A DNA stretch of 63,251 nt from Clostridium tepidiprofundi DSM 19306 (GCF_001594005.1 NZ_LTBA01000015.1:1-63251); one strand, 5' to 3'. Shown: positions 6,362 to 16,405, counted from the first letter of the stretch. A program made the numbers and translations. The notes: generated from the sequence alone by a model not told the origin.

Positions 6362-9325
6362 GTGAATAACGAAATTAATGAACAGAGATTTACAAGATAT
6401 AAGACATTTATAGTGGTGATGGTTGCTATTTTTTCAGCTATAGTTTTGAGACTTGTTTGGCTTCAAGTTGTAAAAGGGGAAGAATTTAGACGAGAAGCAA
6501 ATAATAAGTCACATACAATAGTATTTAAAAATGCACCAAGAGGAGAAATATATGATAGAAATGGAAAAATATTAGCCACTAACAGGCAGAGTTTTAATCT
6601 TATTTATACACCAACAAAAGAGAGCGAAAAGCATTTTTTTGAGACTATGAGCAAGGTGTTTGATATTTTAGATGAGAATGGTGAGGTTCAGAGAAATGAT
6701 TTTCCTCTTAAAATTAATCCATTTAGGCTAGATTTTAATGTGAGCAGTAAGAGTTCTCGTTTGTGGAATGAACGCAGGTTTAAGAAGGATAGAGGTTATG
6801 ATGATAAAATATCAAAAGAGCTTTTTGGAAACAAGAAATTATCTGAATTAAATAGTGAAGAGAAAAAGAGAATTGATGATGAATTGGATAAAATTACTCC
6901 AGAGGAGATTTTTTATGATTTGATTAGCAAATATTCATTGTATGATTTAGTTAAGTATGATTATATTGATAAACAGAAAAAAACATTTCAAAATATTGAT
7001 GGATTAAGTGATGCTGAGATTCAGAGAAAAATCGAGAGTAAATGGAAACATCTAGACAAAAAAATTAAGATTAAGTTATTGACTGATAAATATGATTCTA
7101 AGACAATTTTGAGATATATGATTGTTAAAGATAAAAAGAGAATGCAAAGTTATTCAGGGTATAAACCTGTGGTGATTGCTAATGATTTGAAAGAGAAAAC
7201 AGCATTTATTTTTGAACAGTTGCAGGCAGAGCTTCCGGGGATATCTGTAATTAAGCAGCCTGTAAGGTACTATCCATATCATGATCTAGCTTCATGCGTT
7301 ATAGGATATATCAAGAAAATTAGTTTGTATGAAAAAGAGAGATATGAAGAAAAGGGATATGATATTAGTAGGGACTATATTGGTGCTTCGGGTATTGAAG
7401 GAAGATATGAAAGTATTCTGAGAGGATCAAAGGGACAAGAAAGTATTGAAATTAATAAATTTGGTAGAAAGATAAAAACACTTGGGGAGCTCACACCTTA
7501 TCCTGGAGAAAATATCAAATTAACTATTGATGCTGATTTGCAAAGAGTTGCTGAAAAGGCTTTGGATGATACTATGAAGCTTCGTCAAAAACTTGGTAAT
7601 AGGAATGAAAGAGGTAGAGTTAATCAAGATGGTGTTGATACATCAAATGCAACTAGAGGAGCAGCTGTTGTAATTGATGTAAATACAGGCAAAATACTTG
7701 CATTAGCAAGTAGACCAGGTTATGATCCTAATCTGTTTGCTGTACCTGGAAGATTAAATGAGCGAGAATATAGAAAGTTTTTCTTGCCTGATTTGGATAA
7801 ATTTGGAAGAGAATATATAAAGAAAAGAAATTTAACTGAATATCCATTATACAAGGAAAAAGAGGAAAAGGAACTTGCAAAAGGGAATAAAGAATTTAAC
7901 ATAGAAGAATATATTTTGAATAAGCTATTTCCAATTGCAAAAGATATTAAGGGAAATACTTCTATAAGAGAGGATTACTATGATATTTATCCAAAACCAT
8001 TTTATAACTATGCTACAATGTCACTTATACCACCTGGTTCAACATTTAAATTATTAACAGCAGTGGCTGGATTAGAAGAAGGTGTTATTACTAAAAACAC
8101 TAAAATACTTGATAGAGGATACTATAACAAAAGATATAAGGATTATAAAGGTGCGAGTTGGAAATGGAATGAATTTAGAGGTTCTCACGGCCTTCAGAAT
8201 GTTATTGAAGCTATAAGAGATTCGAACAACTATTTCTTCTTTGAAGTGGCTGACAGGCTTTTTGTTAAAGGTGGTGGTGAGTGCAAGAAGGGGCTTGATA
8301 TGCTTGCTAAGTATGCATGGAAATATGGTTTGGGTATAAATCCTTTGGGCAATGAAAAACCATCAACTGGTATTGAGATAGGTGAAAATTTTGGTCAAGT
8401 TTATAACTATGTATCAGGTAAAAACACTTTAGCGATTCTTTATATGAGGCAATTATATGATTTTCTAGGTAAAAGTAGTGCTTCACACTGGGTTGGACAA
8501 TACAAGAGTATAGATATAGTGCCTAGTGTTAATGATTCTAAAGAGGTTTATGATTTAAAGAAGAAAATATCAAAATTGATTATTTCACAGATGAAAGCTG
8601 ATAATGTTAGTTCGAGTGAGCAGTATAAATATTTAAGGGATAATGTAGAACCTGTACTAAAAGAACTAATAAAGACATCTTCTGATTTAAACAGTATTGG
8701 GTATACTGATAGTGATATAGAAAGAATAATAATGGCTATTAATTATTCTGTAACTGATGCTAAAACTGAAATGAAGAGGGGTACTAATTTATACAATGCA
8801 TCTATTGGACAAGGTACTAATCGTTTTACACCTTTACAGCTTGCAAATTATGTTGCAACACTTGTTAATGGGGGATATAGGTATAAGGTTCACTTGGTAG
8901 ATGGAATATATGATCAAAATGGTAATATAGTAAAGGATTATTCTAAACCTGTTGTATTAAACAAAACAGGTGTAAGTTCTAGTACTATAGAAACAGTAAA
9001 GAAGGGTATGCTTGCTGTTACTTCAAGTAGTAAGGGAGGAACAGCATACAAGGTATTTAAGGATTTCCCAATAGTAAATGGTGGTAAAACAGGTTCTGCC
9101 ACTTTTCATAATGACCAACATTCATTGGGAAGAGAAGCGTATGGTGTATATGTTGGTTTTGCCCCTTATGATAAACCTGAAATTGCGGTTTGTGTTGTTA
9201 TTTTTGATGGAGCTCACGGAGGATATGTTGCACCAGTTGCAAAAGCTATTTATGAAGAATATTTCAAAGACAGAATATTAAAGATTAATCCAAACTATAA
9301 ATTCATGTACCATGACAAAGATTAG
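6362..9325 (+). CDS. mrdA: Penicillin-binding protein 2 (class B, elongasome transpeptidase)
   Basis: A 987-residue class B PBP with a GTG start. One N-terminal transmembrane helix (about 16-36) is followed by the PBP dimerisation domain (RGEIYDRNGKILATN) and a C-terminal transpeptidase domain with SxxK in PPGSTFKLLTA (serine near 560), SNN near 621 and KTG in NGGKTGSATFHN near 907. All catalytic motifs are intact. It is much longer than the 600-720 residues of Bacillus homologues, owing to charged insertions around residues 110-260 and within the transpeptidase domain; long forms occur in Clostridia. It cross-links lateral-wall peptidoglycan with RodA. It is the last gene before a terminator. 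Confidence 0.93.
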   Translation: MNNEINEQRFTRYKTFIVVMVAIFSAIVLRLVWLQVVKGEEFRREANNKSHTIVFKNAPRGEIYDRNGKILATNRQSFNLIYTPTKESEKHFFETMSKVFDILDENGEVQRNDFPLKINPFRLDFNVSSKSSRLWNERRFKKDRGYDDKISKELFGNKKLSELNSEEKKRIDDELDKITPEEIFYDLISKYSLYDLVKYDYIDKQKKTFQNIDGLSDAEIQRKIESKWKHLDKKIKIKLLTDKYDSKTILRYMIVKDKKRMQSYSGYKPVVIANDLKEKTAFIFEQLQAELPGISVIKQPVRYYPYHDLASCVIGYIKKISLYEKERYEEKGYDISRDYIGASGIEGRYESILRGSKGQESIEINKFGRKIKTLGELTPYPGENIKLTIDADLQRVAEKALDDTMKLRQKLGNRNERGRVNQDGVDTSNATRGAAVVIDVNTGKILALASRPGYDPNLFAVPGRLNEREYRKFFLPDLDKFGREYIKKRNLTEYPLYKEKEEKELAKGNKEFNIEEYILNKLFPIAKDIKGNTSIREDYYDIYPKPFYNYATMSLIPPGSTFKLLTAVAGLEEGVITKNTKILDRGYYNKRYKDYKGASWKWNEFRGSHGLQNVIEAIRDSNNYFFFEVADRLFVKGGGECKKGLDMLAKYAWKYGLGINPLGNEKPSTGIEIGENFGQVYNYVSGKNTLAILYMRQLYDFLGKSSASHWVGQYKSIDIVPSVNDSKEVYDLKKKISKLIISQMKADNVSSSEQYKYLRDNVEPVLKELIKTSSDLNSIGYTDSDIERIIMAINYSVTDAKTEMKRGTNLYNASIGQGTNRFTPLQLANYVATLVNGGYRYKVHLVDGIYDQNGNIVKDYSKPVVLNKTGVSSSTIETVKKGMLAVTSSSKGGTAYKVFKDFPIVNGGKTGSATFHNDQHSLGREAYGVYVGFAPYDKPEIAVCVVIFDGAHGGYVAPVAKAIYEEYFKDRILKINPNYKFMYHDKD

Positions 9326-9344
9326 TAATAGTGTATTTGGATAT

Positions 9345-9383
9345 AAAAATAGCATGTTTGATGGTATAAACATGCTATTTTTT
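9345..9383 (+). terminator. Terminator of the mre-mrdA unit
   Basis: AATAGCATGTTT pairs with AAACATGCTATT across a short loop and is followed by T residues. Confidence 0.85.
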
Positions 9384-9486
9384 AGCGTTAAAATAGTATA
9401 AAATTAAATTTTTTATAATAATAGAAGGAATTTAATCAAGTTGTGTTGAAATATACGTTAATATGGTTATGGAGGTTCACACAGAT

Positions 9487-10119
9487 ATGGTAAATAACAA
9501 AATCATCATTAAAGGAAATAGGGATGGACTAAATGCAGTAATAAATATGAACAACTTTAGGGATTTTGATGATATGCTTGATGAATTGATAATAAAATTG
9601 TCTAAGGGTAAAAGATTTTATAAAGGTTGCAACCTTACCATAACTACTCAATTGAAGTATATAAGCGAAAGGAATATGAGAAGGTTAAAAGATGTACTTT
9701 TCGATGAATTCTTAATAAAAGATTGTATTTTTGAAGACATTAAAGAAACTTCTAATAAGGTGTTTAGTGGAATCTATGAGGGAAGGACAAAATTTTTGAG
9801 AAAGACTGTTAGAAGTGGGCAGGTGATAGAATATTCAGGTAATATTGTTATTGTAGGTGATATTAATCCAGGTGCTGAAGTGCATGCGGCGGGGAATATT
9901 ATTGTTTTAGGTAGCTTAAAAGGCTTTGCACATGCGGGATGTAATGGAAATGATAAGGCAATTATAGCTGCGTTTAGTATGCAAGCTCAAATAATTCAGA
10001 TTTCGGATATTATGACAAGAGCACCTGAAGATGACATTAAACCAGTATATCCTGAAGTTGCAAAAATTAAGAATGGCAATATAATTGTTGAGCCATATTT
10101 ACCTAATAAATATTATTAA
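9487..10119 (+). CDS. minC: Septum site-determining protein MinC
   Basis: A 210-residue FtsZ polymerisation inhibitor. The N-terminal domain starts [12 protein letters not shown]; the C-terminal beta-helix carries [20 protein letters not shown] and [14 protein letters not shown], the surface that binds MinD. An in-frame ATG at 9463 lacks a ribosome binding site, while GGAGG at 9471-9475 serves the ATG at 9487. minD follows after 15 bases. Confidence 0.93.
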   Translation: MVNNKIIIKGNRDGLNAVINMNNFRDFDDMLDELIIKLSKGKRFYKGCNLTITTQLKYISERNMRRLKDVLFDEFLIKDCIFEDIKETSNKVFSGIYEGRTKFLRKTVRSGQVIEYSGNIVIVGDINPGAEVHAAGNIIVLGSLKGFAHAGCNGNDKAIIAAFSMQAQIIQISDIMTRAPEDDIKPVYPEVAKIKNGNIIVEPYLPNKYY

Positions 10120-10134
10120 TGGAGGGAAACATGT

Positions 10135-10932
10135 ATGGGCGATACTATAGTAATTACTTCTGGAAAAGGTGGAGTTGGTAAAACAACAACTACTGCTAAC
10201 ATTGGCACTGCTTTGGCTAAATTAGGACAAAAAGTTGTAGTGGTTGATGGAGATACAGGACTTAGAAATTTAGATGTACTTATGGGGTTAGAAAATAGAG
10301 TTGTTTTTAATTTATTAGATGTTTTTGAAAAAAGATGTAAGCTTAAACAGGCTTTAATAAAAGATAAGAGATTTGATAATCTTTATCTTATGCCTACTGC
10401 TCAATGTAGAGATAAAACAGATATTAAAGCAGAGGATATGCTTTTTTTATCAAATGAACTGAAAAAAGATTTTGATTATGTATTAATAGATTGCCCAGCA
10501 GGAATAGAGCAAGGATTTGAAAATGCTGTGATTGGTGCAGATAGGGCGATAGTAGTGGTAAATCCTGAAATTACCTCTGTTAGAGATGCAGATAGAGTTG
10601 TGGGTAAACTTGATTCAAAGGGATTGAATAGGCATGAACTTATAATTAACAGAATGAATTATGAAATGAGTGAAAAGGGACAAATGCTTGCAGTTGATGA
10701 TATTGTTGATTGTTTGGCTATTAAATTGATTGGAATAGTACCTGAAGATAAAAAGGTTACAATTTCTACAAATAAGGGTGAGCCTATAGTTTTGGATGAT
10801 AATGCTTCTGCAGGAAAGGCATTTGCTAATATTGCAAAGAGAATAATGGGTGAGGAGATTCCATTTGAGTCCCCTAAAAGTACTGAAAATAGATTTTTTG
10901 CATCAATTAAAAAGATATTTAAGGTGAAATAA
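10135..10932 (+). CDS. minD: Septum site-determining ATPase MinD
   Basis: A 265-residue ParA/MinD-type ATPase. The deviant Walker A is ITSGKGGVGKTTTTAN near residues 7-22, with VVVDGDTGLRNLDVLMGLE and the Walker B-like VLIDCPAGIEQGF. The C-terminus is basic and amphipathic (SIKKIFKVK), as in the membrane-targeting sequence. It recruits MinC and is stimulated by MinE. GGAGGG precedes the ATG. Confidence 0.96.
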   Translation: MGDTIVITSGKGGVGKTTTTANIGTALAKLGQKVVVVDGDTGLRNLDVLMGLENRVVFNLLDVFEKRCKLKQALIKDKRFDNLYLMPTAQCRDKTDIKAEDMLFLSNELKKDFDYVLIDCPAGIEQGFENAVIGADRAIVVVNPEITSVRDADRVVGKLDSKGLNRHELIINRMNYEMSEKGQMLAVDDIVDCLAIKLIGIVPEDKKVTISTNKGEPIVLDDNASAGKAFANIAKRIMGEEIPFESPKSTENRFFASIKKIFKVK

Positions 10933-10945
10933 TAGGAGGGATAAA

Positions 10946-11203
10946 ATGGATTTGTTGAAAATTTTCTCAAGTAAATCACCAAAGGATATTGCATCAGATA
11001 GATTGAAGTTGATATTAATACATGATAGGGCGGATCTTTCACCTGATCTTCTTAATAAAATTAAAAATGATCTTCTGAATGTTGTTTCTAAATATGTAGA
11101 AATCGATAGCGATGATGTAGAAGTTAAAATGACAAAAACAGATGTAATTGAAGGGGCTTCACCAGCTCTAATAGCTAGTATTCCTATAAAAAAAATTAAA
11201 TAG
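10946..11203 (+). CDS. minE: Cell division topological specificity factor MinE
   Basis: An 85-residue MinE with the typical N-terminal amphipathic segment (MDLLKIFSSK), the MinD-activating region (ASDRLKLILIHDRADLSP) and the C-terminal topological specificity domain. AGGAGGGAT precedes the ATG. Its presence, in place of DivIVA-only control, points to an oscillating Min system, as in many Clostridia. Confidence 0.94.
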   Translation: MDLLKIFSSKSPKDIASDRLKLILIHDRADLSPDLLNKIKNDLLNVVSKYVEIDSDDVEVKMTKTDVIEGASPALIASIPIKKIK

Positions 11204-11215
11204 TATAATAAAATG

Positions 11216-11246
11216 AAAACTATGCGAATTTTAGCATGGTTTTTAA
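11216..11246 (+). terminator. Terminator of minCDE
   Basis: AAAACTATGC pairs with GCATGGTTTT over an 8-base loop, then a T-run. Confidence 0.75.
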
Positions 11247-11337
11247 TTTAGTGTCGATTAATAATATACTTATTGATATGTATGGGGTATAATATATTTG
11301 GAGTTCGATATACTTATTAGAAGGGACAAGTTGATTT

Positions 11338-12438
11338 ATGATTTATAAGTTTTTCATTGGTAAAAAGATGCTTAAAAGACTCAATTTAGGGGTGCTTATT
11401 ACGGCAATTATCATTGTCTTATTTGGATGCATGAATATATATAGTGTTGGTGGTATGTATTATATGAAATTACAACTAACATGGTTGGTGTTAGGACTAA
11501 TAACTGTATATGTAATATTACTTTTTGACTATATGTTTCTTCAAAATATTGCTGGTATACTTTATTGGTTTAGTATATTTCTTTTATTATTAAATGATTT
11601 TTTGCTTGGAAGTACTACGAAGGGGGCTACTTCGTGGATAAAATTTGGGAATAGGGCAATTCAGCCTTCAGAATTTGCTAAATTAGCTTTGATAATTATG
11701 TTATCTAAAAAGCTTGAGGATATGGAAGGAAATATAAATGAACCTAAAAATTTTATAACATTAGTAATTTATGCTTTGATTCCAATGATTCTAATTGTAA
11801 TACAGCCTGATATGGGTATGACTATGGTGTGCTTCTTTACTGTGTTAGGAATATTTTTTGCGGCTGGATTGAATTTAAAAGTAATTATTGGAGGATTGAA
11901 TGGTATATTAGCTTTGGTAGCTATTATATGGAATTCTCCATTAATGAAACCATATTGGAAGGGAAGATTGGTTTCATTTTTGAATCCTGAAAAATATGAA
12001 CTAGATTATGGACATCAACTTATTGAGTCTCAAAGAGGAATAGGTTCTGGAGGAGTTTTTGGTACGGGATTTTTAAGAGGTAAACAATTCAAATTTGTTC
12101 CAGAAGCACATACGGATTTTGTTTTTTCTGTATTAGGAGAAGAATGGGGGCTTTTGGGTGGCATTTTTCTTTTGATATTATATGGTGTATTAATATACAA
12201 TATGATAAATACTGCGAGAAAATCTAAGGATATTTTTGGAACAATGCTATGTGTTGGAATAATTTCTTCATTATTGTTTTCTGTATTGCAAAATATAGGA
12301 ATGACTATAGGTATAATGCCTATTACAGGTATAACGCTTCCATTTATGAGTTATGGAGGAAGTTCAATGCTTACAAATTTTATGTCTATTGGTATAGTTT
12401 TAAATGTTGGCATGAGAAATAAAAAACTAAATTTTTAG
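11338..12438 (+). CDS. rodA: RodA/FtsW-type SEDS peptidoglycan glycosyltransferase
   Basis: A 366-residue polytopic protein with about ten hydrophobic helices and SEDS signatures: KGATSWIKFGNRAIQPSEFA, QPDMGMTM, GSGGVFGTGFLRGKQ and PFMSYGGSSMLTNFMSIG. The SEDS family polymerises lipid II into glycan, paired with a class B PBP; mrdA lies just upstream. It sits between minCDE and the spoIVF locus, a common clostridial order. The ribosome binding site is weak (AAGGGACAAG), so the start is less certain than the family. Confidence 0.93.
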   Translation: MIYKFFIGKKMLKRLNLGVLITAIIIVLFGCMNIYSVGGMYYMKLQLTWLVLGLITVYVILLFDYMFLQNIAGILYWFSIFLLLLNDFLLGSTTKGATSWIKFGNRAIQPSEFAKLALIIMLSKKLEDMEGNINEPKNFITLVIYALIPMILIVIQPDMGMTMVCFFTVLGIFFAAGLNLKVIIGGLNGILALVAIIWNSPLMKPYWKGRLVSFLNPEKYELDYGHQLIESQRGIGSGGVFGTGFLRGKQFKFVPEAHTDFVFSVLGEEWGLLGGIFLLILYGVLIYNMINTARKSKDIFGTMLCVGIISSLLFSVLQNIGMTIGIMPITGITLPFMSYGGSSMLTNFMSIGIVLNVGMRNKKLNF

Positions 12439-12522
12439 TTAATGTACTTCTAATTATATAGCATTTTTCAAAAACAATTCATATAAGCCATTATGATAAA
12501 ATATATATATATTGAAGTCTAT

Positions 12523-12556
12523 AATACAAGCTATATACAGCTTGTATTTAATGTTT
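12523..12556 (+). terminator. Hairpin after rodA, probable terminator
   Basis: AATACAAGCT and AGCTTGTATT form a perfect 10-bp stem with a 6-base loop. The downstream tract is only moderately T-rich. Confidence 0.55.
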
Positions 12557-12584
12557 TATATATATTTTATTGGGGGTGGATATT

Positions 12585-12938
12585 GTGGGAAATTATAATG
12601 CTCAGTATGAAAGCTATTATAAAAGACTTTTGAATAATAGAAAAAGCATGAATAAATTGCATAAATATAATAGGGCTAATAATAAAATTGCAAATGTACT
12701 AATGAGACAATTAACAGGAACGCTTATATTATTCTTAATAATTTTGTTTTGTAAATCAGTTACAACTTCAGCTACATATAAAGTGTATAATTTCAGTAAA
12801 ACGTTGATTAACAAAGATTACGATTATAGATTAATTCTAAAAGAAGTAAAATCGTTTGATTTTTATAAATTTCAAGATAATGTTATTGATAAAATAGAAA
12901 ACATTATGTGTAAAATCAATATTAATAATCCATTTTAG
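12585..12938 (+). CDS. Short membrane protein in the SpoIVFA position
   Basis: A 117-residue protein beginning GNYNAQYESYYKRLLNNRK, with a basic N-terminus, one transmembrane helix (about 47-63, GTLILFLIILFCKSV) and a short extracytoplasmic tail. In many Clostridia an M23-domain SpoIVFA homologue precedes spoIVFB here. This protein has the membrane-anchor layout but no LytM/M23 domain. I infer a reduced or divergent SpoIVFA-like regulator; sequence alone does not prove it. The GTG at 12585 follows GGGGGTGG at good spacing; the TTG at 12570 overlaps that site. The next gene's ribosome binding site overlaps its stop. Confidence 0.65.
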   Translation: MGNYNAQYESYYKRLLNNRKSMNKLHKYNRANNKIANVLMRQLTGTLILFLIILFCKSVTTSATYKVYNFSKTLINKDYDYRLILKEVKSFDFYKFQDNVIDKIENIMCKININNPF

Positions 12939-12950
12939 GAGGAGTTTTAT

Positions 12951-13790
12951 ATAAAAATTAGTAGACTTCTTATACCGTATATATTATTTTTGGTTGTCAT
13001 TGGCTTTAAAGGTGAACTTGCACCTGCTTTTATTTTTGCATTAGTACATGAAATGTCACATTATTTAACTGCTAAAAAGTTGGGCTATACAGGACTTGAT
13101 ATGAATATTTTACCAATAGGAACAGCTCTTTATATAAAAGATTTAGATGAGGCTTCGGCAATGGAAGATATTATAATTTCAATATCTGGTCCATTGACAA
13201 ATTTTATATTAGCATTTATATTTTATTTCTTGTGGGTAAAATTAAATAAGAGTGTATTTTATTGTTTTTACTTTACCAATTTTGCACTAGGAGTATTTAA
13301 TTTGATTCCTGCATATCCGTTAGATGGAGGAAGAATACTTAGAGATATTTTATGGAAAAAATACATTTTTAAAACAGCAAATAAAATAACTACACATGTG
13401 AGTATAATGCTAGGTATTTTACTTATGCTTTTTTATTTTATTCTTTTTTTAAGAGGGAAACCAAATTTTAATTTGGGTGTTATAGCAGTATTCATAGTAA
13501 TAATTTCTGTAAAAGAAAAGGAGAGGATAGCTTATTTAATTATGGGAGATATTATTAAAAAGAGATATAAATTTTTAAAAAGAGGATACATTGAAAATAG
13601 AAGTATATCAATATATTACAAAAAAGATTTATTGACAGCGGTTGGACTAGTTGATAAAAACAAGTATAATGTTTTTCTTGTATTGGATGATAGTATGGAT
13701 GTTGTTGATATATTGTATGAGGAAGAATTGATTAATGCACTTAAAGAATATGGAAATATGTCTATAAATGATTTCTTAAATAAAAAATAA
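12951..13790 (+). CDS. spoIVFB: M50 site-2 metalloprotease, SpoIVFB type
   Basis: A polytopic zinc protease with HEMSH (HExxH) in the first core helix and NLIPAYPLDGGRIL supplying the third zinc ligand. In Bacillus, SpoIVFB cleaves pro-sigma-K in the mother cell. The C-terminus resembles a CBS-like regulatory region. Start: AGGAGGAG at 12937-12944 is followed at 6-base spacing by ATA (12951), giving (M)KISRLLIPYILFLVVIGF, the expected first helix. The first conventional start, TTG at 12990, lies inside that helix and has no ribosome binding site. I chose the ATA; a sequencing error from ATG is the alternative. Confidence 0.88.
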   Translation: MKISRLLIPYILFLVVIGFKGELAPAFIFALVHEMSHYLTAKKLGYTGLDMNILPIGTALYIKDLDEASAMEDIIISISGPLTNFILAFIFYFLWVKLNKSVFYCFYFTNFALGVFNLIPAYPLDGGRILRDILWKKYIFKTANKITTHVSIMLGILLMLFYFILFLRGKPNFNLGVIAVFIVIISVKEKERIAYLIMGDIIKKRYKFLKRGYIENRSISIYYKKDLLTAVGLVDKNKYNVFLVLDDSMDVVDILYEEELINALKEYGNMSINDFLNKK

Positions 13791-13863
13791 TAATTTATAT
13801 ATTTTTAATTTTTCACATGTATGATAAAATATTATGATATGAAAAACGCGAGGAGGAAGTTTA

Positions 13864-15729
13864 ATGAACAAAATTTCTGATGATATTTTGTATAGAGTTG
13901 AAAAACCTGCGAGGTATATAGGGGGAGAATTCAATTCATTTAATAAAGATATTAGTAAGGTTGATATACGATTTGCTTTTTGTTTTCCGGATGTATATGA
14001 GGTTGGAATGTCGCATTTGGGTTCAAAAATACTATATCATGTATTGAATCAAAGAGAAGATACTTTTTGTGAAAGATGTTATGCACCATGGCCAGATATG
14101 GAAAAGCAGCTGAGAGAAAATAATATAGAGTTATATGCACTTGAGAGTAAAGATCCATTGAATAAATTCGATTTTGTTGCTTTTACTTTACAGTATGAAA
14201 TGAGTTATACAAATATTTTAAATATGCTTGATATGGCAAATATACCAATAAGGGCTTCAGAAAGAGGGGAACATGACGCTATTGTTTTTTGCGGCGGACC
14301 ATGTGCTTACAATCCTGAGCCACTATATGATATAGCAGACTTTTTTTCTTTAGGTGAAGGGGAAGAAAATTTAAATGAAGTTCTTGATTTATATAAAGAA
14401 TTTAAGAAAAATAAAAAGACAAAAAAGGAATTTCTAAGAGAGGTTTGTCATATTGAAGGTATTTATGTTCCTAGTCTTTATGATGTGGAATACAATGAAG
14501 ATGGTACTATTAAGGCATTTAAACCTAAATATGATGATGTACCTTCAAAGGTAAAAAAGAGAATTATTAATAATTTCGATAAAGTAACATTCCCTGATAA
14601 ACTTATGGTACCATATACTGAGGTAGTACATGATAGGGTAACATTAGAAGTGTTTAGAGGGTGTACTAGAGGATGTAGATTTTGTCAAGCTGGTATGATA
14701 TATAGACCAGTAAGAGAGAAAACTACAGAAACTTTATTAGAACAGGCTGATAAACTTTTGAAGGCAACTGGTTATGAGGAAGTATCATTAGTATCGTTGA
14801 GTATTTGTGATTATTCTGATATAAAAAATTTAGTAACAAAGCTTGTAGAAAAATATAAGGACAGAAAAATAGGGGTGTCATTACCTTCTATTAGAGTTGA
14901 CTCTTTTTCGGTTGAGTTATTAAATGAAATACAAAAGGTTAGAAAAACGGGGCTTACTCTAGCACCTGAAGCAGGTACGCAGAGAATGCGTGACATTATT
15001 AATAAGTGTGTTACAGAAGAGAATGTTATTGAATCAGTGAGCAGTGCATTTAAAGCAGGGTGGTCAAAAATAAAGCTATACTTTATTATAGGACTTCCAT
15101 ATGAGACAATTGATGATGTCAAAGGAATTGCGGAACTTGGTAACAAAGTAGTTGATGAATACTACAAGATTCCTAAAAATATTAGAAAAAAAGGATTAAA
15201 TATAACCATTAGTACATCTATTTTAGTTCCGAAACCTTTTACGCCATTTCAATGGGCACCTCAAGCTAGAATTGAAGACATTAAAGAAAAGATCAATGTT
15301 GTAAGAAATAATATCAAAAGCAGACAGATAACATATAATTGGCATGAAACTATGGTAAGTTATATGGAGGCTGTACTTGCACGTGGTGATAGAAAACTTT
15401 GTGATGTAATAATTAAAGCCTTTGAAAAGGGAGCTAAATTTGATGGATGGAGTGAGTATTTTAATTATGAATACTGGGAAGAAGCAATGAACGAATTAGG
15501 AATAGATGGTGATTTTTATGCTCATAGAGAAAGAAGCTATGATGAGATACTTCCTTGGGATTTTATTGATATTGGAATAACAAAGGAATTCTTGATTCGT
15601 GAAAATGAAAAAGCAAAAGCAGTACAGCTTACTCCTGATTGTAGAGAAGTTTGTAGAAATTGCGGTATAAACAAAAGCTTTAAAGAAGGGAAGTGCTTTG
15701 AGGGTGCGATATTTAATAAAATACACTAA
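13864..15729 (+). CDS. B12-binding-type radical SAM protein (TIGR03960 family)
   Basis: A 621-residue protein. The N-terminal region (about 1-200) is B12-binding-like (FAFCFPDVYEVGMSHLGSKI, VFCGGPCAYNPEP). A radical SAM domain follows with the 4Fe-4S motif FRGCTRGCRFCQAGMIYRPV near residues 268-287. The C-terminus has CREVCRNCG, a further cysteine cluster. Its exact substrate is not established. It is typically coupled to the TIGR03936 protein, which overlaps it by 32 bases here, and to RNase G. GAGGAGGAAG precedes the ATG. Confidence 0.9.
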   Translation: MNKISDDILYRVEKPARYIGGEFNSFNKDISKVDIRFAFCFPDVYEVGMSHLGSKILYHVLNQREDTFCERCYAPWPDMEKQLRENNIELYALESKDPLNKFDFVAFTLQYEMSYTNILNMLDMANIPIRASERGEHDAIVFCGGPCAYNPEPLYDIADFFSLGEGEENLNEVLDLYKEFKKNKKTKKEFLREVCHIEGIYVPSLYDVEYNEDGTIKAFKPKYDDVPSKVKKRIINNFDKVTFPDKLMVPYTEVVHDRVTLEVFRGCTRGCRFCQAGMIYRPVREKTTETLLEQADKLLKATGYEEVSLVSLSICDYSDIKNLVTKLVEKYKDRKIGVSLPSIRVDSFSVELLNEIQKVRKTGLTLAPEAGTQRMRDIINKCVTEENVIESVSSAFKAGWSKIKLYFIIGLPYETIDDVKGIAELGNKVVDEYYKIPKNIRKKGLNITISTSILVPKPFTPFQWAPQARIEDIKEKINVVRNNIKSRQITYNWHETMVSYMEAVLARGDRKLCDVIIKAFEKGAKFDGWSEYFNYEYWEEAMNELGIDGDFYAHRERSYDEILPWDFIDIGITKEFLIRENEKAKAVQLTPDCREVCRNCGINKSFKEGKCFEGAIFNKIH

Positions 15730-16405
15730 AGAAAGTGAAATAAAATTTGTTTCACATCTTGATTTGATGAGAACTATACAAAGAACTTTTAGAAGAGCTG
15801 AATTGCCAGTAGAATATTCAAAAGGATTTAATCCTCATATGATGTTATCTATAGCACAACCTTTATCTGTAGGTATGTATTCTTCAGGTGAGTATTTAGA
15901 TATAATATTTTTTGAAGAGGTTAATGAAAATGAAATTATAGATAAATTAAATATGAATGCTCCTGGTGGAATTAAGTTTTTGGATGCAGTGAAAGTAGTG
16001 TCTAAAAAAGGTAAAAAGGATTTGCAAGCAATGGCACTTATCGATGCAGCTTCATACATATTAAAATTTAAGTTTTCTAATAGTGAATTGGTTGAGGAGG
16101 AAATAAAAACACTACTCAAAAAAGAGAGTTGGGAAACTGTTAAGAAGACTAAAAAAGGGAAAAGAGATATAAATATAAAGCCACTCATAAAGGAATTTAA
16201 GTATTGGATTAAAGATGATAATTTAGTAATAAGAATTTTAGCAGCTTGTGGAAGTAGAGAAAATCTTTCGGCTCAGCTTTTGGGTGAATATATTAAAGAA
16301 AATTGTGAAGGGTTAGAAAAAGATAGATTTATTGAAATAAAAAGAGAAGAAATGTATGCTTACAAGGACGAAAAGCTTCTACCCCTTAATAAATATTTTA
16401 GGTGA
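15698..16405 (+). CDS. TIGR03936/DUF2344 radical SAM-associated protein
   Basis: A 235-residue protein with the DUF2344 start (RYLIKYTKESEIKFVSHLDL, then MRTIQRTFRRAELPVEYSKG and FNPHMMLSIAQPL). In many genomes this domain is fused to, or encoded next to, the TIGR03960 radical SAM protein. The reading frame opens inside the previous gene with TTG at 15698 behind GAAGGGAAG; GTG at 15704 is an alternative. The overlap implies translational coupling and a joint function, probably in rRNA/tRNA modification or ribosome metabolism (inference). Confidence 0.87.
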   Translation: MRVRYLIKYTKESEIKFVSHLDLMRTIQRTFRRAELPVEYSKGFNPHMMLSIAQPLSVGMYSSGEYLDIIFFEEVNENEIIDKLNMNAPGGIKFLDAVKVVSKKGKKDLQAMALIDAASYILKFKFSNSELVEEEIKTLLKKESWETVKKTKKGKRDINIKPLIKEFKYWIKDDNLVIRILAACGSRENLSAQLLGEYIKENCEGLEKDRFIEIKREEMYAYKDEKLLPLNKYFR

